A DNA stretch of 35,836 nucleotides. It comes from Pseudomonadales bacterium. Its GTDB lineage: Bacteria > Pseudomonadota > Gammaproteobacteria > Pseudomonadales > UBA7434. Each line of letters opens with the position of its first letter. Within the stretch, counting starts at the first letter, position 1. Location of the stretch: positions 88,564-124,399 of the forward strand of contig JAOIUY010000006.1 in NCBI GenBank assembly GCA_028223755.1, given 5' to 3'. The notes under the pieces were generated by a model. The model searched no databases. It saw only the letters and a list, made by a program, of their open reading frames with translations, and had not been told where the DNA came from. The position numbers were made by a program, and so were the translations under genes. Shown here in pieces: positions 8,881-17,801 of this stretch.

Positions 8881-10698
8881 TTATTTCTTAGAGTAGAAAA
8901 TATTTCTTACATACATTTTAGTTTTGTCATCCGGCGAGTCGCCTTTTAAATAAAGGACATTAGTAACATCCGTTAAATTGGCTTCTCTTCTAGTGATTTT
9001 GGACATGGGTATCTTGTAGAACTTCCAGTTCTTTTCTAGTTGATATTTAGCTCCAGGACCAAACTTCATGGCATTGTTTACCTGATTGTTCGCTAAGTAG
9101 TGACCTGTCTGATAGCCAATTTCAAATGATAGTCCAGGGTCGCCGCGCATTTCTAAAATAATATGCCCAGACGTAAACGCCGTTAAATTCTCGCCAATCT
9201 CACTTTCAATGCCAAGGCTATTGCCCCACCAGTCTCCAGTACCGGTGGTGATCTCAATAACATCTTCCGCTGTCATGATAATGTTACAGGTGCCTTCCCA
9301 TGGAGTGATTTTTAATGTGTTGCTTGGGTAGCTTGTATTAAGGCCTGCACCTAGTAATGATTCGTCGAGAGTGACGATATAAAAGTCAGCCGTTACTGGT
9401 TTGCCCGGTACCGCATTTTCATTAATCGTTGTAATTTTACGTCGAGGCATTTTGCTTTTATAAGGCGGTGGAAGCACAGACTTCATTAATGCCGCTTTAT
9501 CACCACCAAAGCTTTTTGTTAGCGGTTTGCCGTTTCGAGTGAGACCATCAAAAGCCCCTTGGTCAAACGCGTCCCAAAGCGTGTATTTAACTTTGTTGTC
9601 GAGTGTAATCAAGCCAAAATGGTTTTCTGAGCCAGAAGCTTCGCCGGCGTCTTTCCATTGCTCGTCGAAAATTTCAAAATAAAAGATAGACATGCCTGCT
9701 TCATTACCCCAGTCACGCATATATTGGTAATAAAATTTTTCTTTTAATTCGTCAGCGGCGTGTGAACCTGTTACACCGTATGATGATCCTGCAATTGAAG
9801 CCCAGCCAGTTTCGCCAATATGAATCGGTTTGTTTGCATCTACACTGTGAATGTAGTCCGCAGCACCTTGAAATTGTGATATGGCGCGTTGTTTTGCGCG
9901 CAGCATGACCGCTTCTATTTGTACAAGTTGGTCAAGGCTTTCTTCTTCAGGAAGCACACCCCAAAACACAGGGTCGTAGTGAGAGTCATGGAAAGGGTAA
10001 GTATGCAAAGAAACATAATCGACAGCTTTGATTAATGAGGCTAGATCTTCGGTTTGATAGACCTTGTCGCCACCACCCCAAGATTCAAAGTTATCTGAGC
10101 TAGTGACCCATAAATCAGCATGAAGCTTTCCAGTTGATTTTAGTGTTTGTAAATGATCTACCCACTTTAAAATAGTTTTTGGATAAACAAAATAATCAAC
10201 CGCCCATTGCACCATTGCCTCATTACCTACGGCGATGACTTTAACAATGTCTGGGTATTGATTAGCTAATTCGACCGCTTTGCCAATTTCTGCTGTATTA
10301 TTTTCAATACTGCCTTGGCTATGATCGGCGTGATCAGTCCATGCCAGTCTACAATCTATCCAAGCGCCAAGCATGACATACATCTCGAAGCTTTCATCTT
10401 CGGCTTTGAGTTCGTGGATGGCTGCTAAAAGACGTTCTGCTTGCGGGTATTGTGAGGTGTTGTATGTGCGCAGTATTTTAATGCCTAAGGCCGCTAAGAT
10501 TCTTACATCATCTTTTATTTCATTTTTCGTCGGTGCAACATCGCGGGTTTTTTCGCGGTAACCACCATAAGAAAAGGCTGGGTAATCAGGGTTGCCCAAA
10601 ATATCAGCCGCAGAGGGCGACGAGGCATTACTGGTATCTGTACAGGCAAGTAGCAGCCCTATTAAAATCGTTATAAAAATAGTCTTACAATATGTCAT
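8881..10698 (-). CDS. GH17-family beta-1,3-glucanase-like lipoprotein
   Basis: 605 residues from the ATG at 10698; a GTG one codon upstream is the alternative. A lipobox LLLAC puts Cys19 at the mature N-terminus, so it is a lipoprotein. The catalytic domain (about 40-390) is a TIM barrel of the bacterial exo-beta-1,3-glucanase GH17 type: FSYGGYREKTRDV, VGNEAMVQW with acid/base Glu160, LHTYPFHDSHYD, and GETGWAS with nucleophile Glu296. The C-terminal 180 residues look like a beta-sandwich, possibly carbohydrate-binding. It is divergent from the GH2-like gene and shares the intergenic promoter region. Likely role: trimming beta-1,3-glucans such as laminarin at the envelope. Transglycosylation is also possible. 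Confidence 0.8.
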   Translation of the reverse strand: MTYCKTIFITILIGLLLACTDTSNASSPSAADILGNPDYPAFSYGGYREKTRDVAPTKNEIKDDVRILAALGIKILRTYNTSQYPQAERLLAAIHELKAEDESFEMYVMLGAWIDCRLAWTDHADHSQGSIENNTAEIGKAVELANQYPDIVKVIAVGNEAMVQWAVDYFVYPKTILKWVDHLQTLKSTGKLHADLWVTSSDNFESWGGGDKVYQTEDLASLIKAVDYVSLHTYPFHDSHYDPVFWGVLPEEESLDQLVQIEAVMLRAKQRAISQFQGAADYIHSVDANKPIHIGETGWASIAGSSYGVTGSHAADELKEKFYYQYMRDWGNEAGMSIFYFEIFDEQWKDAGEASGSENHFGLITLDNKVKYTLWDAFDQGAFDGLTRNGKPLTKSFGGDKAALMKSVLPPPYKSKMPRRKITTINENAVPGKPVTADFYIVTLDESLLGAGLNTSYPSNTLKITPWEGTCNIIMTAEDVIEITTGTGDWWGNSLGIESEIGENLTAFTSGHIILEMRGDPGLSFEIGYQTGHYLANNQVNNAMKFGPGAKYQLEKNWKFYKIPMSKITRREANLTDVTNVLYLKGDSPDDKTKMYVRNIFYSKK

Positions 10699-10701
10699 CA
10701 C

Positions 10702-10917
10702 AGTTAAATCAGCCTATGCTTTGGGAAACGAGTAATATAATGTGAGAGCCGTATTCTTAATAGTGCTCGGCGGCCATTCTAACACTCTATACTCCCCTTT
10801 TATCGACTTGCGCGTTGCAAATCACTTTTGATCTACTGCCAGCCCATAGATAGCGTGGTATCCTGCTTTTTTACATCGAAAAAATCATTTTTATACGCGC
10901 CTTAAAGGAGCCGTTTG
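10702..10917. promoter_or_regulatory. Divergent promoter region of the glucan locus
   Basis: 216 bp between the divergent GH17 and GH2-like genes. It contains TTGC-GCGTT-GCAA (10808-10820), a short dyad that could be an operator. AAAGGAG at 10904-10910 is the ribosome-binding site of the plus-strand gene. No regulator gene is present in the locus. Confidence 0.4.
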
Positions 10918-12207
10918 ATGAGCCCTGTTAAGGTTAAATTAATTCAAGAAAGCGAAAAATATCAATTATTCGTAGATGGCCAACCGTTTTATATTAACGG
11001 TGCTGGTTTAGAGTGGGGCAGTATCAAAAGCCTAGCCGAGTACGGCGGCAACGCGTTTCGAACCTGGCGCGTTGATAATGGCGACAAGACCGCTCTCGAA
11101 ATTCTTAATGAAGCACAGCAACACGGTTTAATGGTTTGCATGGGCTTAGAGGTTGCCCGTGAGCGACACGGTTTTGACTATGATGACGAGGCCGCGGTTG
11201 CTGAACAAAAAGCACAAATTAAACAAGATATTTTGGCGCTGAAAGATCATCCCGCATTATTGATGTGGGGTATTGGCAACGAGCTGAATCTTCGCCATAA
11301 AAATCCAAAGGTTTGGGATGCGGTCAATGACCTAGCGATAATGATTCACGATATCGATCCGAACCATCCAACGTCGACGATGCTGGCCGGTGCCGAGCCA
11401 GAAGTGATTAAGCGTGTTGTTGAGCGCTGCCCAGATGTCGATCTGTTATCTTTTCAGCTCTATGGCGAGATTGATCAGCTACCTCGCTTCTTGTCCGATA
11501 GCGGCTATCAGGGCGCTTATACCGTGTCGGAATGGGGTGCTACGGGTCATTGGGAGTGCCAGTGCACCGATTGGGGTAGACCTATTGAGGCAAACAGTAG
11601 CGATAAGGCTAACGATTATAAAGATCGCTATCAAAAGTATATTGCTGCAGATGAACAGCAGTGCATTGGTTCGTTTGTGTTTCTATGGGGCCAAAAGCAA
11701 GAGCGTACACCTACTTGGTATGGTGTGATTTTAGAAAACGGTAAAAACACAGCATCAGCGCAAGTGATGCAATATGTATGGACAGGTCAATGGCCGGAGC
11801 ACCGAGCGCCAATGGTATCTGGACTGACGATTAATGGTTTAAGCGCTGAAGACAGTGTGCGCTTAACAGAAGAGAGTATTTATCAGGCCGAAGTCATAGT
11901 CGAGAATACTCGCGATCAAGCTTTATCGTATCGCTGGGAGATAATGGCCGAGGTCGATAAGTCAGTAGAAAGTGATGGCGGTGATTTTGAGCCAACACCG
12001 GATATTATCTGGTGTGATGCGACCGATAACAGCTCAGCTAAGGTAGACTTCACTGCGCCGACGGCGGGTGAGTATCGCTTATTTGTTTATATTGACGATG
12101 CTTATGGCAGTGCTGCGACGGCTAATATGCCCATTTTAGTTGAATCGTTAGCAAAGAAGCGCTCTGTATTGCATAGAATAAAAAAGTATTTATCATCCTT
12201 TTCTTAA
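10918..12207 (+). CDS. GH2-like TIM-barrel glycoside hydrolase, cytoplasmic
   Basis: 429 residues from the ATG at 10918. AAAGGAG sits 7 bp upstream, which favours this ATG over the in-frame TTG three bases earlier. No signal peptide. The TIM-barrel core carries WGIGNELNLRH (probable acid/base Glu122) and AYTVSEWGATGHWE (probable nucleophile Glu205), the clan-A arrangement of GH2 C-terminal domains and relatives. The usual N-terminal GH2 sandwich domains are missing. From about residue 300 there is an Ig-like beta domain. It sits between a GH17 gene and a sugar symporter, so it probably cleaves imported beta-glucan oligosaccharides. The exact GH family and linkage cannot be fixed from sequence alone. 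Confidence 0.68.
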   Translation: MSPVKVKLIQESEKYQLFVDGQPFYINGAGLEWGSIKSLAEYGGNAFRTWRVDNGDKTALEILNEAQQHGLMVCMGLEVARERHGFDYDDEAAVAEQKAQIKQDILALKDHPALLMWGIGNELNLRHKNPKVWDAVNDLAIMIHDIDPNHPTSTMLAGAEPEVIKRVVERCPDVDLLSFQLYGEIDQLPRFLSDSGYQGAYTVSEWGATGHWECQCTDWGRPIEANSSDKANDYKDRYQKYIAADEQQCIGSFVFLWGQKQERTPTWYGVILENGKNTASAQVMQYVWTGQWPEHRAPMVSGLTINGLSAEDSVRLTEESIYQAEVIVENTRDQALSYRWEIMAEVDKSVESDGGDFEPTPDIIWCDATDNSSAKVDFTAPTAGEYRLFVYIDDAYGSAATANMPILVESLAKKRSVLHRIKKYLSSFS

Positions 12208-12220
12208 CGGGCCACACTGA

Positions 12221-12232
12221 CTTAACGTTAAG
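12221..12232. promoter_or_regulatory. Perfect 12-bp palindrome before the symporter gene
   Basis: CTTAACGTTAAG, centred on a CG step, lies 71 bp upstream of the symporter ATG and 14 bp after the preceding stop. A CG-centred palindrome is the form used by LacI-family sugar regulators, but no regulator is encoded nearby, so this is only a candidate operator. Confidence 0.3.
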
Positions 12233-12302
12233 ATTATAATTATTGTAAAAACGACATTCGAGAAAGCATTTAACCAAGGCAATAAATAAGGCTAAAAATA
12301 AT

Positions 12303-13733
12303 ATGAACACTGCTATTCAAGAGCACGGTCAATCACAGAATAAGATTCCATTGAGCCAAAAAATTGTTTTTGGTATTGGGATGCTTGCTAACCAATTGTT
12401 TCCTGCCGCGCTTGGCATCTTTATGGTGATACTGGTACAGAGCTTAGGCATGAGTCCTATCCTCTGGTCGTTAATTTTCTTTATTCCTAAATTAATTGAT
12501 GCCATAACAGATCCGTTAATGGGCTACATTTCTGATCATACGGTCTCTCGCTGGGGTAAGCGCAGACCTTACGTGTTTATTGGTGCAATAATTTCAGGTA
12601 TCTCCTTTGTCATGATGTGGCAGTTGTCTGCAGATAATTCAGAGATGTATAACTTTTATTATTTTCTTGCATGGTCCTGTGTGTTTTGGATTGGCATGAC
12701 AATATTCAGCGTACCTTATGTAGCAATGGGCTATGAAATGAGCTCGGACTTCCACGAGCGCACCCGTTTAATGGCTGTAGCGCAATGGATAGGTCAGTGG
12801 GCTTGGGTGTTGGCGCCTTGGCTTTGGATTGTTTTATACGACCCAAATTGGTTTGAGTCTGCCACAGAAGGCGCAAGGTACTTATCGCTTTGGGTTGGCG
12901 GTGTTTGCATGGTGTTAGCTTTAGTGCCAGCCATTTTTTGTGACTCTACTGCAGGTGTAGAAGCCGATAAGCAGGACGGCAATGATGACAGCCTTATGGA
13001 TACCATTCGTGATTTTGGTCGCGGTATTTATATTACGTTGAGCAACAAGCCGTTTCAAAAAATCTGCATATCAACCTTTTTGGTTTTTAATGCCTTTCAA
13101 ACCGTAGCTGCTTTTTCGTGGTTTATTATTGTTTATTACATGAATGGTGGTGACACGGCGCAAGCGGGCGTATGGCCAACACTATTTGGTTCAGTAGGTG
13201 CATTGTGTACCTGCTTTTTGGTGATTCCTGTTGTTAATTGGATGGCGCAAAACTACGGTAAGCGTTTTACCTTTTTATTATCGCAATCCATTTCTTTGCT
13301 CGGTTACATTTTATTTTGGTGGTGTTTCTCGCCAGAAAAACCATGGATGATATTTATTCCTTTACCGCTATTCGCTTTCGGCATTGGTGGCTTGTTCACT
13401 ATTATGATGTCTATGACAGCGGATATTTGCGACCTCGATGAGCTAGAAACGGGTGAGCGAAGAGAGGGGACTTTTGGCGCGATCTACTGGTGGATGGTTA
13501 AGCTGGGTGCGGCCTTTGCGGGTGGTGCTGCAGGTCTTATTCTTAGCTTTATTGGCTTTGATCAATCAGTAGCTGTGCAGAGTGAAGAGACCTTAAGTCT
13601 GCTACGTTTATCTTATATTGTGATTCCTTGTATCGGTACGTTAATCGCTATTCTTGTTATGCGCAATTATGATTTGGACGAAGCGCGGGCCACTGAGATT
13701 CGCAGACAGCTGGATGCTCGTCATAGTACTTAA
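12303..13733 (+). CDS. GPH-family sugar:cation symporter (MFS)
   Basis: 476 residues with about 12 hydrophobic segments. The family signature is visible: IDAITDPLMGYISDHT (65-80) followed by RWGKRRPY (83-90), and later FSVPYVAMGYEM with HERTRLMA. These are the marks of glycoside-pentoside-hexuronide symporters, inner-membrane carriers for glycosides. The central loop (about 215-240) is acidic and cytoplasmic. Neighbours suggest beta-1,3-gluco-oligosaccharides as substrate, delivered to the cytoplasmic hydrolase and phosphorylase. The substrate is inferred from context only. It ends at a bidirectional terminator facing the convergent phosphorylase gene. Confidence 0.88.
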   Translation: MNTAIQEHGQSQNKIPLSQKIVFGIGMLANQLFPAALGIFMVILVQSLGMSPILWSLIFFIPKLIDAITDPLMGYISDHTVSRWGKRRPYVFIGAIISGISFVMMWQLSADNSEMYNFYYFLAWSCVFWIGMTIFSVPYVAMGYEMSSDFHERTRLMAVAQWIGQWAWVLAPWLWIVLYDPNWFESATEGARYLSLWVGGVCMVLALVPAIFCDSTAGVEADKQDGNDDSLMDTIRDFGRGIYITLSNKPFQKICISTFLVFNAFQTVAAFSWFIIVYYMNGGDTAQAGVWPTLFGSVGALCTCFLVIPVVNWMAQNYGKRFTFLLSQSISLLGYILFWWCFSPEKPWMIFIPLPLFAFGIGGLFTIMMSMTADICDLDELETGERREGTFGAIYWWMVKLGAAFAGGAAGLILSFIGFDQSVAVQSEETLSLLRLSYIVIPCIGTLIAILVMRNYDLDEARATEIRRQLDARHST

Positions 13734-13771
13734 TGTGAGGGCTATAGCTGTTAGCCATAAAATAAGTGCAT

Positions 13772-13804
13772 AAAAAAAGCCGGTCTTTTATGACCGGCTT
13801 TTTT
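13772..13804. terminator. Bidirectional terminator between symporter and phosphorylase genes
   Basis: GCCGGTC (13779-13785) and GACCGGC (13792-13798), with seven A's before and six T's after. It serves both convergent genes. Confidence 0.9.
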
Positions 13805-13842
13805 ATTTCTTTCTTTTTTCTTTTTTCGTTCTACTCCGATAT

Positions 13843-16800
13843 TTATTTCAAGCTAGGTTTTAATAGCACATTGATCTGAGCTACCGCACCTTTCTTATCA
13901 AAGATCATTAACGATGTTTCTGCGTCAATGGTGTTGCCTGAAATCGTCGCCTTTTTGCCATCGGCATAGCTGACTTCGATCGTTGTATCATTACCTTTCG
14001 CTAAACCGTAGACAACAGGCACCTGACAATAGGTAAAGCCTAGTTCGCCTTGCGATAATGCAACGTCTTGCTGATTACCATTAACATCAAAGTAAATGAG
14101 CGTATCGGCCTGAGAAAGAAACTCAGACTGTCTAAGAATGAATGGATTGAAGGTAATGCACCCTTCAGCCACAACCACACCCAGCTCCATTAAACGGGTA
14201 ATCACTTCTTCTTTTACTTGCCCCGTCATGCCTGGCTGCTTGGCACCAGCAAATCCCGGTGTATGTGAATACGGATCGGTTGGGAATGCACCATAGTTAG
14301 CTGGCGTTTTGTTAAAGCCAATACCTTCTCGGATATCGAAGTAGCAATCAGCGAGCGGCCCCATGATGGAAGCGTCAGTACCCAGTTCAGCACCTTTACG
14401 GAAGTTCTCAAGCGCTGCGAGTAATAATTTAGACACCATGTGCCAATAGATAGAACCTAGACCTTCGTAAGCGTACATGCCACCTGAACGTCCCGTGAAT
14501 TGTCGGTGATTAAAGATGCCTTCAAAGATTTCTTCAACTAAAGCTTGGTCTTTTTCAACCAGTGCTTCATAGCCATTCACTTTAAGCGACTGCATTGCGG
14601 CTTTAGCGCTATCGACATTATTAAAGCCGCCATTAAAGTGATAACCACCTTGGGTGTCAGCTTCAATTAATGATGTGTCACCATCAGTTAACAAGGTCTT
14701 TAATAATTCAGAACGATCCACTTGCTCGCTTGGGATAATATTTTTATCAACAAAGCGTGTTAACTCACGATCAGGGTAAAGTAGATACGTGTGTTGTCGA
14801 GCGGTGAACACTGATGATTTTCGCAGCGCAACTAATACATCTAACGCTTCTTCTGGCGCAAGATAGCCAGAGCTTAAAACAGCCACTTGACCTTCTAGCA
14901 TTTCATAAAGGTTTGTGACTTCAACGCTACTGTCATGTGCCGTCATCAAGTTATAGGCATGGTAGAGCCCATCTTCTCGACGGTTAGCACGAATTGTATG
15001 GTCGATATATTCAAGCGACGTTTTAAAGAACGCGATTAAATCTGACGTTTTAACTTGTGCACGATCACCACTAAAGTTTTTCGCATAAATATCAGAGCGG
15101 AAAGCGGTAGCCGCATCACCTAAGCTGTCGAGTATTTGCTTGCGATCTGCATCACTGATTTTGTCAGCCAATAAATGTTTATGGCTTTCAAAAGTGCTGT
15201 GAATGGATTGCAATAATTCAGCCACTTCTTTAGAGATAGATACTTCATCAAAATCAACTGCTGAAAATAAATCCAGCAAAAACTGTTGGTAGCGACGCGT
15301 GTAATAAAGTGTGACCATCGATACGCCAAAGCCAACCAATGCATTGTTTGCATCGTTCCACTCTGGGCGTTGCGTGTTCATCCAAATGCCGCCTTCTGGA
15401 ATAAGGTTCGACAACTTGGCTGATACCGTTACTAATAATTTTTCTGTTAGGTTAACGTTATAAACAGAACCGTTGTTATCCCAGACTAATCGACCGTCGG
15501 CGCCAACTTCTGCAACGCGTTGCTCAATTAATGCTTCAACATCATCATCATAGTCAATAGTGTTGTGAGGGTCTTTGAGTAGATCTTCATAACCTTTAAT
15601 ACGATAAGGAAGGTTGGCATAGCAAAATAAATCTTGCGTTAAAAAGTTGCGTAGAGTCCCTGGATGGTAATCATTTGAAAACTCCAAAAACTTTTGTAGA
15701 TAAATAATCTGGTGGTCGCCCCAGTAGCCGATATTGGCCCATGGATCGGTTGGGTCAGATTTTTCCCAATCGATACCAGACTTAGTAATACGGTAAGGGT
15801 TATAGCCGTCAGCCGTACTGGCGTTGACGAATTTACAAATCATGCTTTCAATATAATTAGGAATAGAAAAACTTAACGCTTCCCAGTTTTGGAAAATATC
15901 ACGCCAGTTACCCTCAAAATCAAGAAGCTGAGAGCCATCTTCTTTCTTAACGTTAATCGAGAACTTGTTCCACGGGCGTGAAGGGTCACCATGACGGCGA
16001 CTAAACGACAGTGGTAGATATTCAAAACATAAGCGCTGCAGGCCAGCGTCATTCTGTGCTTGAGCTGCTTGCATTAAATCGCTGTAGTGAAGCGTGTCAT
16101 CAAGACCGTTAAAGAAACTTTCAAACTGCGCAAACACTTTACGGTTAAAGCCTTTAACAAAGCTAATAAGGTCAGATTTAGTGACTTCATAGTTATCGAC
16201 AAATAAACCGCCGCGCATCACATTAAATAAAACGTTAGAGAAGTGATGGTTAGCGCTGAGTTTGTCTTCAGTGACTTGCAAGCCATCAGAAATGCCGACA
16301 ATGCGCGAAAGGTTATTCGAACCTTGCGCAATATCAGTTTCAATTTCTTCAGCGATATTATTGTCTGCCTTTAAGTAAGCAATTAAGTTCTTAACATCGG
16401 CAGGACCTTGATTAATATCAGCAACGATATTCCAAGATTTTTCGCCCTGTGCTGCAAGATCAATTTCGGCATTAATAAAGTAGGCACCACGTCGAGCGCG
16501 TACATCAGTCTCTTGCTCTAAATCCCAACCTTGGCGGAAGCGATCAAGCTGAATAGACGAGATTAATTTTTTAGAATGGTTTAGACCCGTTGACCAAACA
16601 GTCGTTGCTGATAACGCTTCACTTGGCTCTGCGCGGTCAACAAGAATCGAGCTCATGGTATAAAGACCAACGCCCGAATCAGCTTGCAATTCATTTTTCT
16701 TATAAGCGTCAACTAAGCAGCTTAAAGAGTTTTGCACGTCTGGCTCAACACCGTAAGGTAAAAGGTTTTCAATGCCGTCGACAATCTCAACTTGAACAGC

Positions 16801-17313
16801 GCTATCACTGTTATTGCTAAGCGTTGATGTTTTTACAAAGCCGAATTTATCAGAAGTGCGCCAAGCATAACGGAAGGTAACACCGAGGTCGTGGTTGATC
16901 TCTTCAAAAATAAGTTTATCGCCGATCACATTTTTATAAAGGTTACGAGTGATTTGATAAATACCTGCGCACTGTTCAGAGAAGGGCTCCCACAATGATG
17001 TTTTGTCATCGCTAGTTACTAAAGCAATCGTTCGGCTACCGGTATACGGTGAGCCGTCACTGATTTTATCATCCGAGTAGTAAGGAAAGAGCGCGTTGTT
17101 AGGATTTATTCGGCCAGCTGAAAGACCGCCACGCGTCGAGATAAATAACCAGTGATTAGAATCACTGACCACACTAATAAAAAAATCTTTCATGTGATCG
17201 TAGTTAGCGATCTGGTAGAACGCTTCGCCGTCTAAATTGACGTACTGGCCAGTGACCTCATCAATTTCGTTATGTCGAAGCTGTTTACCGATATGTATAC
17301 GTTTCTGTGTCAT
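13843..17313 (-). CDS. GH149-like beta-1,3-oligoglucan phosphorylase
   Basis: 1156 residues from the ATG at 17313 (MTQKRIHIGKQ). An in-frame GTG at 17349 would add 12 residues with no better ribosome-binding site. No signal peptide, so cytoplasmic. The N-terminus (LDGEAFYQIANYDHMKDFF, then STRGGLSAGRINP) resembles the first beta-sandwich of GH94-type phosphorylases. The long (alpha/alpha)6 region follows, with IGYWGDHQIIYL near residue 530 holding a possible catalytic aspartate. Size and neighbours (GH17, oligosaccharide symporter) fit GH149, the family of 1,3-beta-oligoglucan phosphorylases that release glucose 1-phosphate. A broader annotation would be cellobiose-phosphorylase-like. Transcribed alone, convergent with the symporter. 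Confidence 0.72.
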   Translation of the reverse strand: MTQKRIHIGKQLRHNEIDEVTGQYVNLDGEAFYQIANYDHMKDFFISVVSDSNHWLFISTRGGLSAGRINPNNALFPYYSDDKISDGSPYTGSRTIALVTSDDKTSLWEPFSEQCAGIYQITRNLYKNVIGDKLIFEEINHDLGVTFRYAWRTSDKFGFVKTSTLSNNSDSAVQVEIVDGIENLLPYGVEPDVQNSLSCLVDAYKKNELQADSGVGLYTMSSILVDRAEPSEALSATTVWSTGLNHSKKLISSIQLDRFRQGWDLEQETDVRARRGAYFINAEIDLAAQGEKSWNIVADINQGPADVKNLIAYLKADNNIAEEIETDIAQGSNNLSRIVGISDGLQVTEDKLSANHHFSNVLFNVMRGGLFVDNYEVTKSDLISFVKGFNRKVFAQFESFFNGLDDTLHYSDLMQAAQAQNDAGLQRLCFEYLPLSFSRRHGDPSRPWNKFSINVKKEDGSQLLDFEGNWRDIFQNWEALSFSIPNYIESMICKFVNASTADGYNPYRITKSGIDWEKSDPTDPWANIGYWGDHQIIYLQKFLEFSNDYHPGTLRNFLTQDLFCYANLPYRIKGYEDLLKDPHNTIDYDDDVEALIEQRVAEVGADGRLVWDNNGSVYNVNLTEKLLVTVSAKLSNLIPEGGIWMNTQRPEWNDANNALVGFGVSMVTLYYTRRYQQFLLDLFSAVDFDEVSISKEVAELLQSIHSTFESHKHLLADKISDADRKQILDSLGDAATAFRSDIYAKNFSGDRAQVKTSDLIAFFKTSLEYIDHTIRANRREDGLYHAYNLMTAHDSSVEVTNLYEMLEGQVAVLSSGYLAPEEALDVLVALRKSSVFTARQHTYLLYPDRELTRFVDKNIIPSEQVDRSELLKTLLTDGDTSLIEADTQGGYHFNGGFNNVDSAKAAMQSLKVNGYEALVEKDQALVEEIFEGIFNHRQFTGRSGGMYAYEGLGSIYWHMVSKLLLAALENFRKGAELGTDASIMGPLADCYFDIREGIGFNKTPANYGAFPTDPYSHTPGFAGAKQPGMTGQVKEEVITRLMELGVVVAEGCITFNPFILRQSEFLSQADTLIYFDVNGNQQDVALSQGELGFTYCQVPVVYGLAKGNDTTIEVSYADGKKATISGNTIDAETSLMIFDKKGAVAQINVLLKPSLK

Positions 17314-17420
17314 TTTAAATCTAATCCAGTTAAGTGAGCGCAAAAGCACGCGCTGAATATCTCTATTAGAAGCAATCTAATCTAAGGTGCATCTACTTAT
17401 GTTAGTCAATGATCTCAATA

Positions 17421-17434
17421 TAGGCTCCAGCCTA
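17421..17434. promoter_or_regulatory. 14-bp dyad upstream of the phosphorylase gene
   Basis: TAGGCT-CC-AGCCTA, 108 bp before the phosphorylase ATG on the minus strand. It could be an operator of the glucan locus. It does not match the CTTAACGTTAAG palindrome, so a common regulator is not shown. Confidence 0.25.
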
Positions 17435-17521
17435 ACCCCTTGAAAATGGCGCGCTATTGTAAAGGTAGGCACGGCATTTCGCTAGCTAGACGGTCGCAGT
17501 AACCCTGTATTTGACTAAAAA

Positions 17522-17716
17522 TTGACTACAAAATCGGCAGGCTGTCCCGTCCTCAAGATAGGCTGGAATAAGAGAAATGGTAGGCATTATCAGTTTTTGA
17601 CAGACCATTTAGCTGACTGGCCTGCAGGCACTGAATTTAAAGGAGATCCTAAGTATTTTTTCTGGGATTATGCCCCAAGAAAGGGCTATTTGAGTATCAT
17701 GCTATGTTATAGATAA
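17522..17716 (+). CDS. Small ORF of unknown nature, possibly a gene remnant
   Basis: 64 codons starting at TTG, with no visible ribosome-binding site. The product looks protein-like rather than random: LKIGWNKRNGRHYQFLTD and LADWPAGTEF, then DPKYFFWDYAPRKGYL, rich in Trp, Tyr, Gly and Pro. I do not recognise a family. It fills the otherwise empty 488 bp between the phosphorylase and DUF1295 genes. It could be a small gene or the middle of a decayed gene; a stop codon sits two codons upstream of the TTG, so the frame does not extend further 5'. Confidence 0.25.
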   Translation: MTTKSAGCPVLKIGWNKRNGRHYQFLTDHLADWPAGTEFKGDPKYFFWDYAPRKGYLSIMLCYR

Positions 17717-17765
17717 TGCTAGTTTGCTGTTGAAAATCGTTTTTTAATAGCACTAAAAATTATAA

Positions 17766-17801
17766 TAGGTAAGGTCATAGTTAAGGTTGTAGGTAAGGTC
17801 A
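17766..17801 (+). repeat. Three 12-bp tandem repeats abutting the DUF1295 start codon
   Basis: TAGGTAAGGTCA (17766-17777), TAGTTAAGGTTG (17778-17789), TAGGTAAGGTCA (17790-17801); the ATG begins at 17802. Units 1 and 3 are identical and the middle one differs at three bases. Each unit carries AAGG, so the array offers several Shine-Dalgarno-like sites. Confidence 0.85.

Noticed and set aside
17314-17349. N-terminal extension of the phosphorylase from GTG at 17349
   Set aside because: The added 12 residues look like untranslated sequence; the ATG at 17313 gives a natural start.
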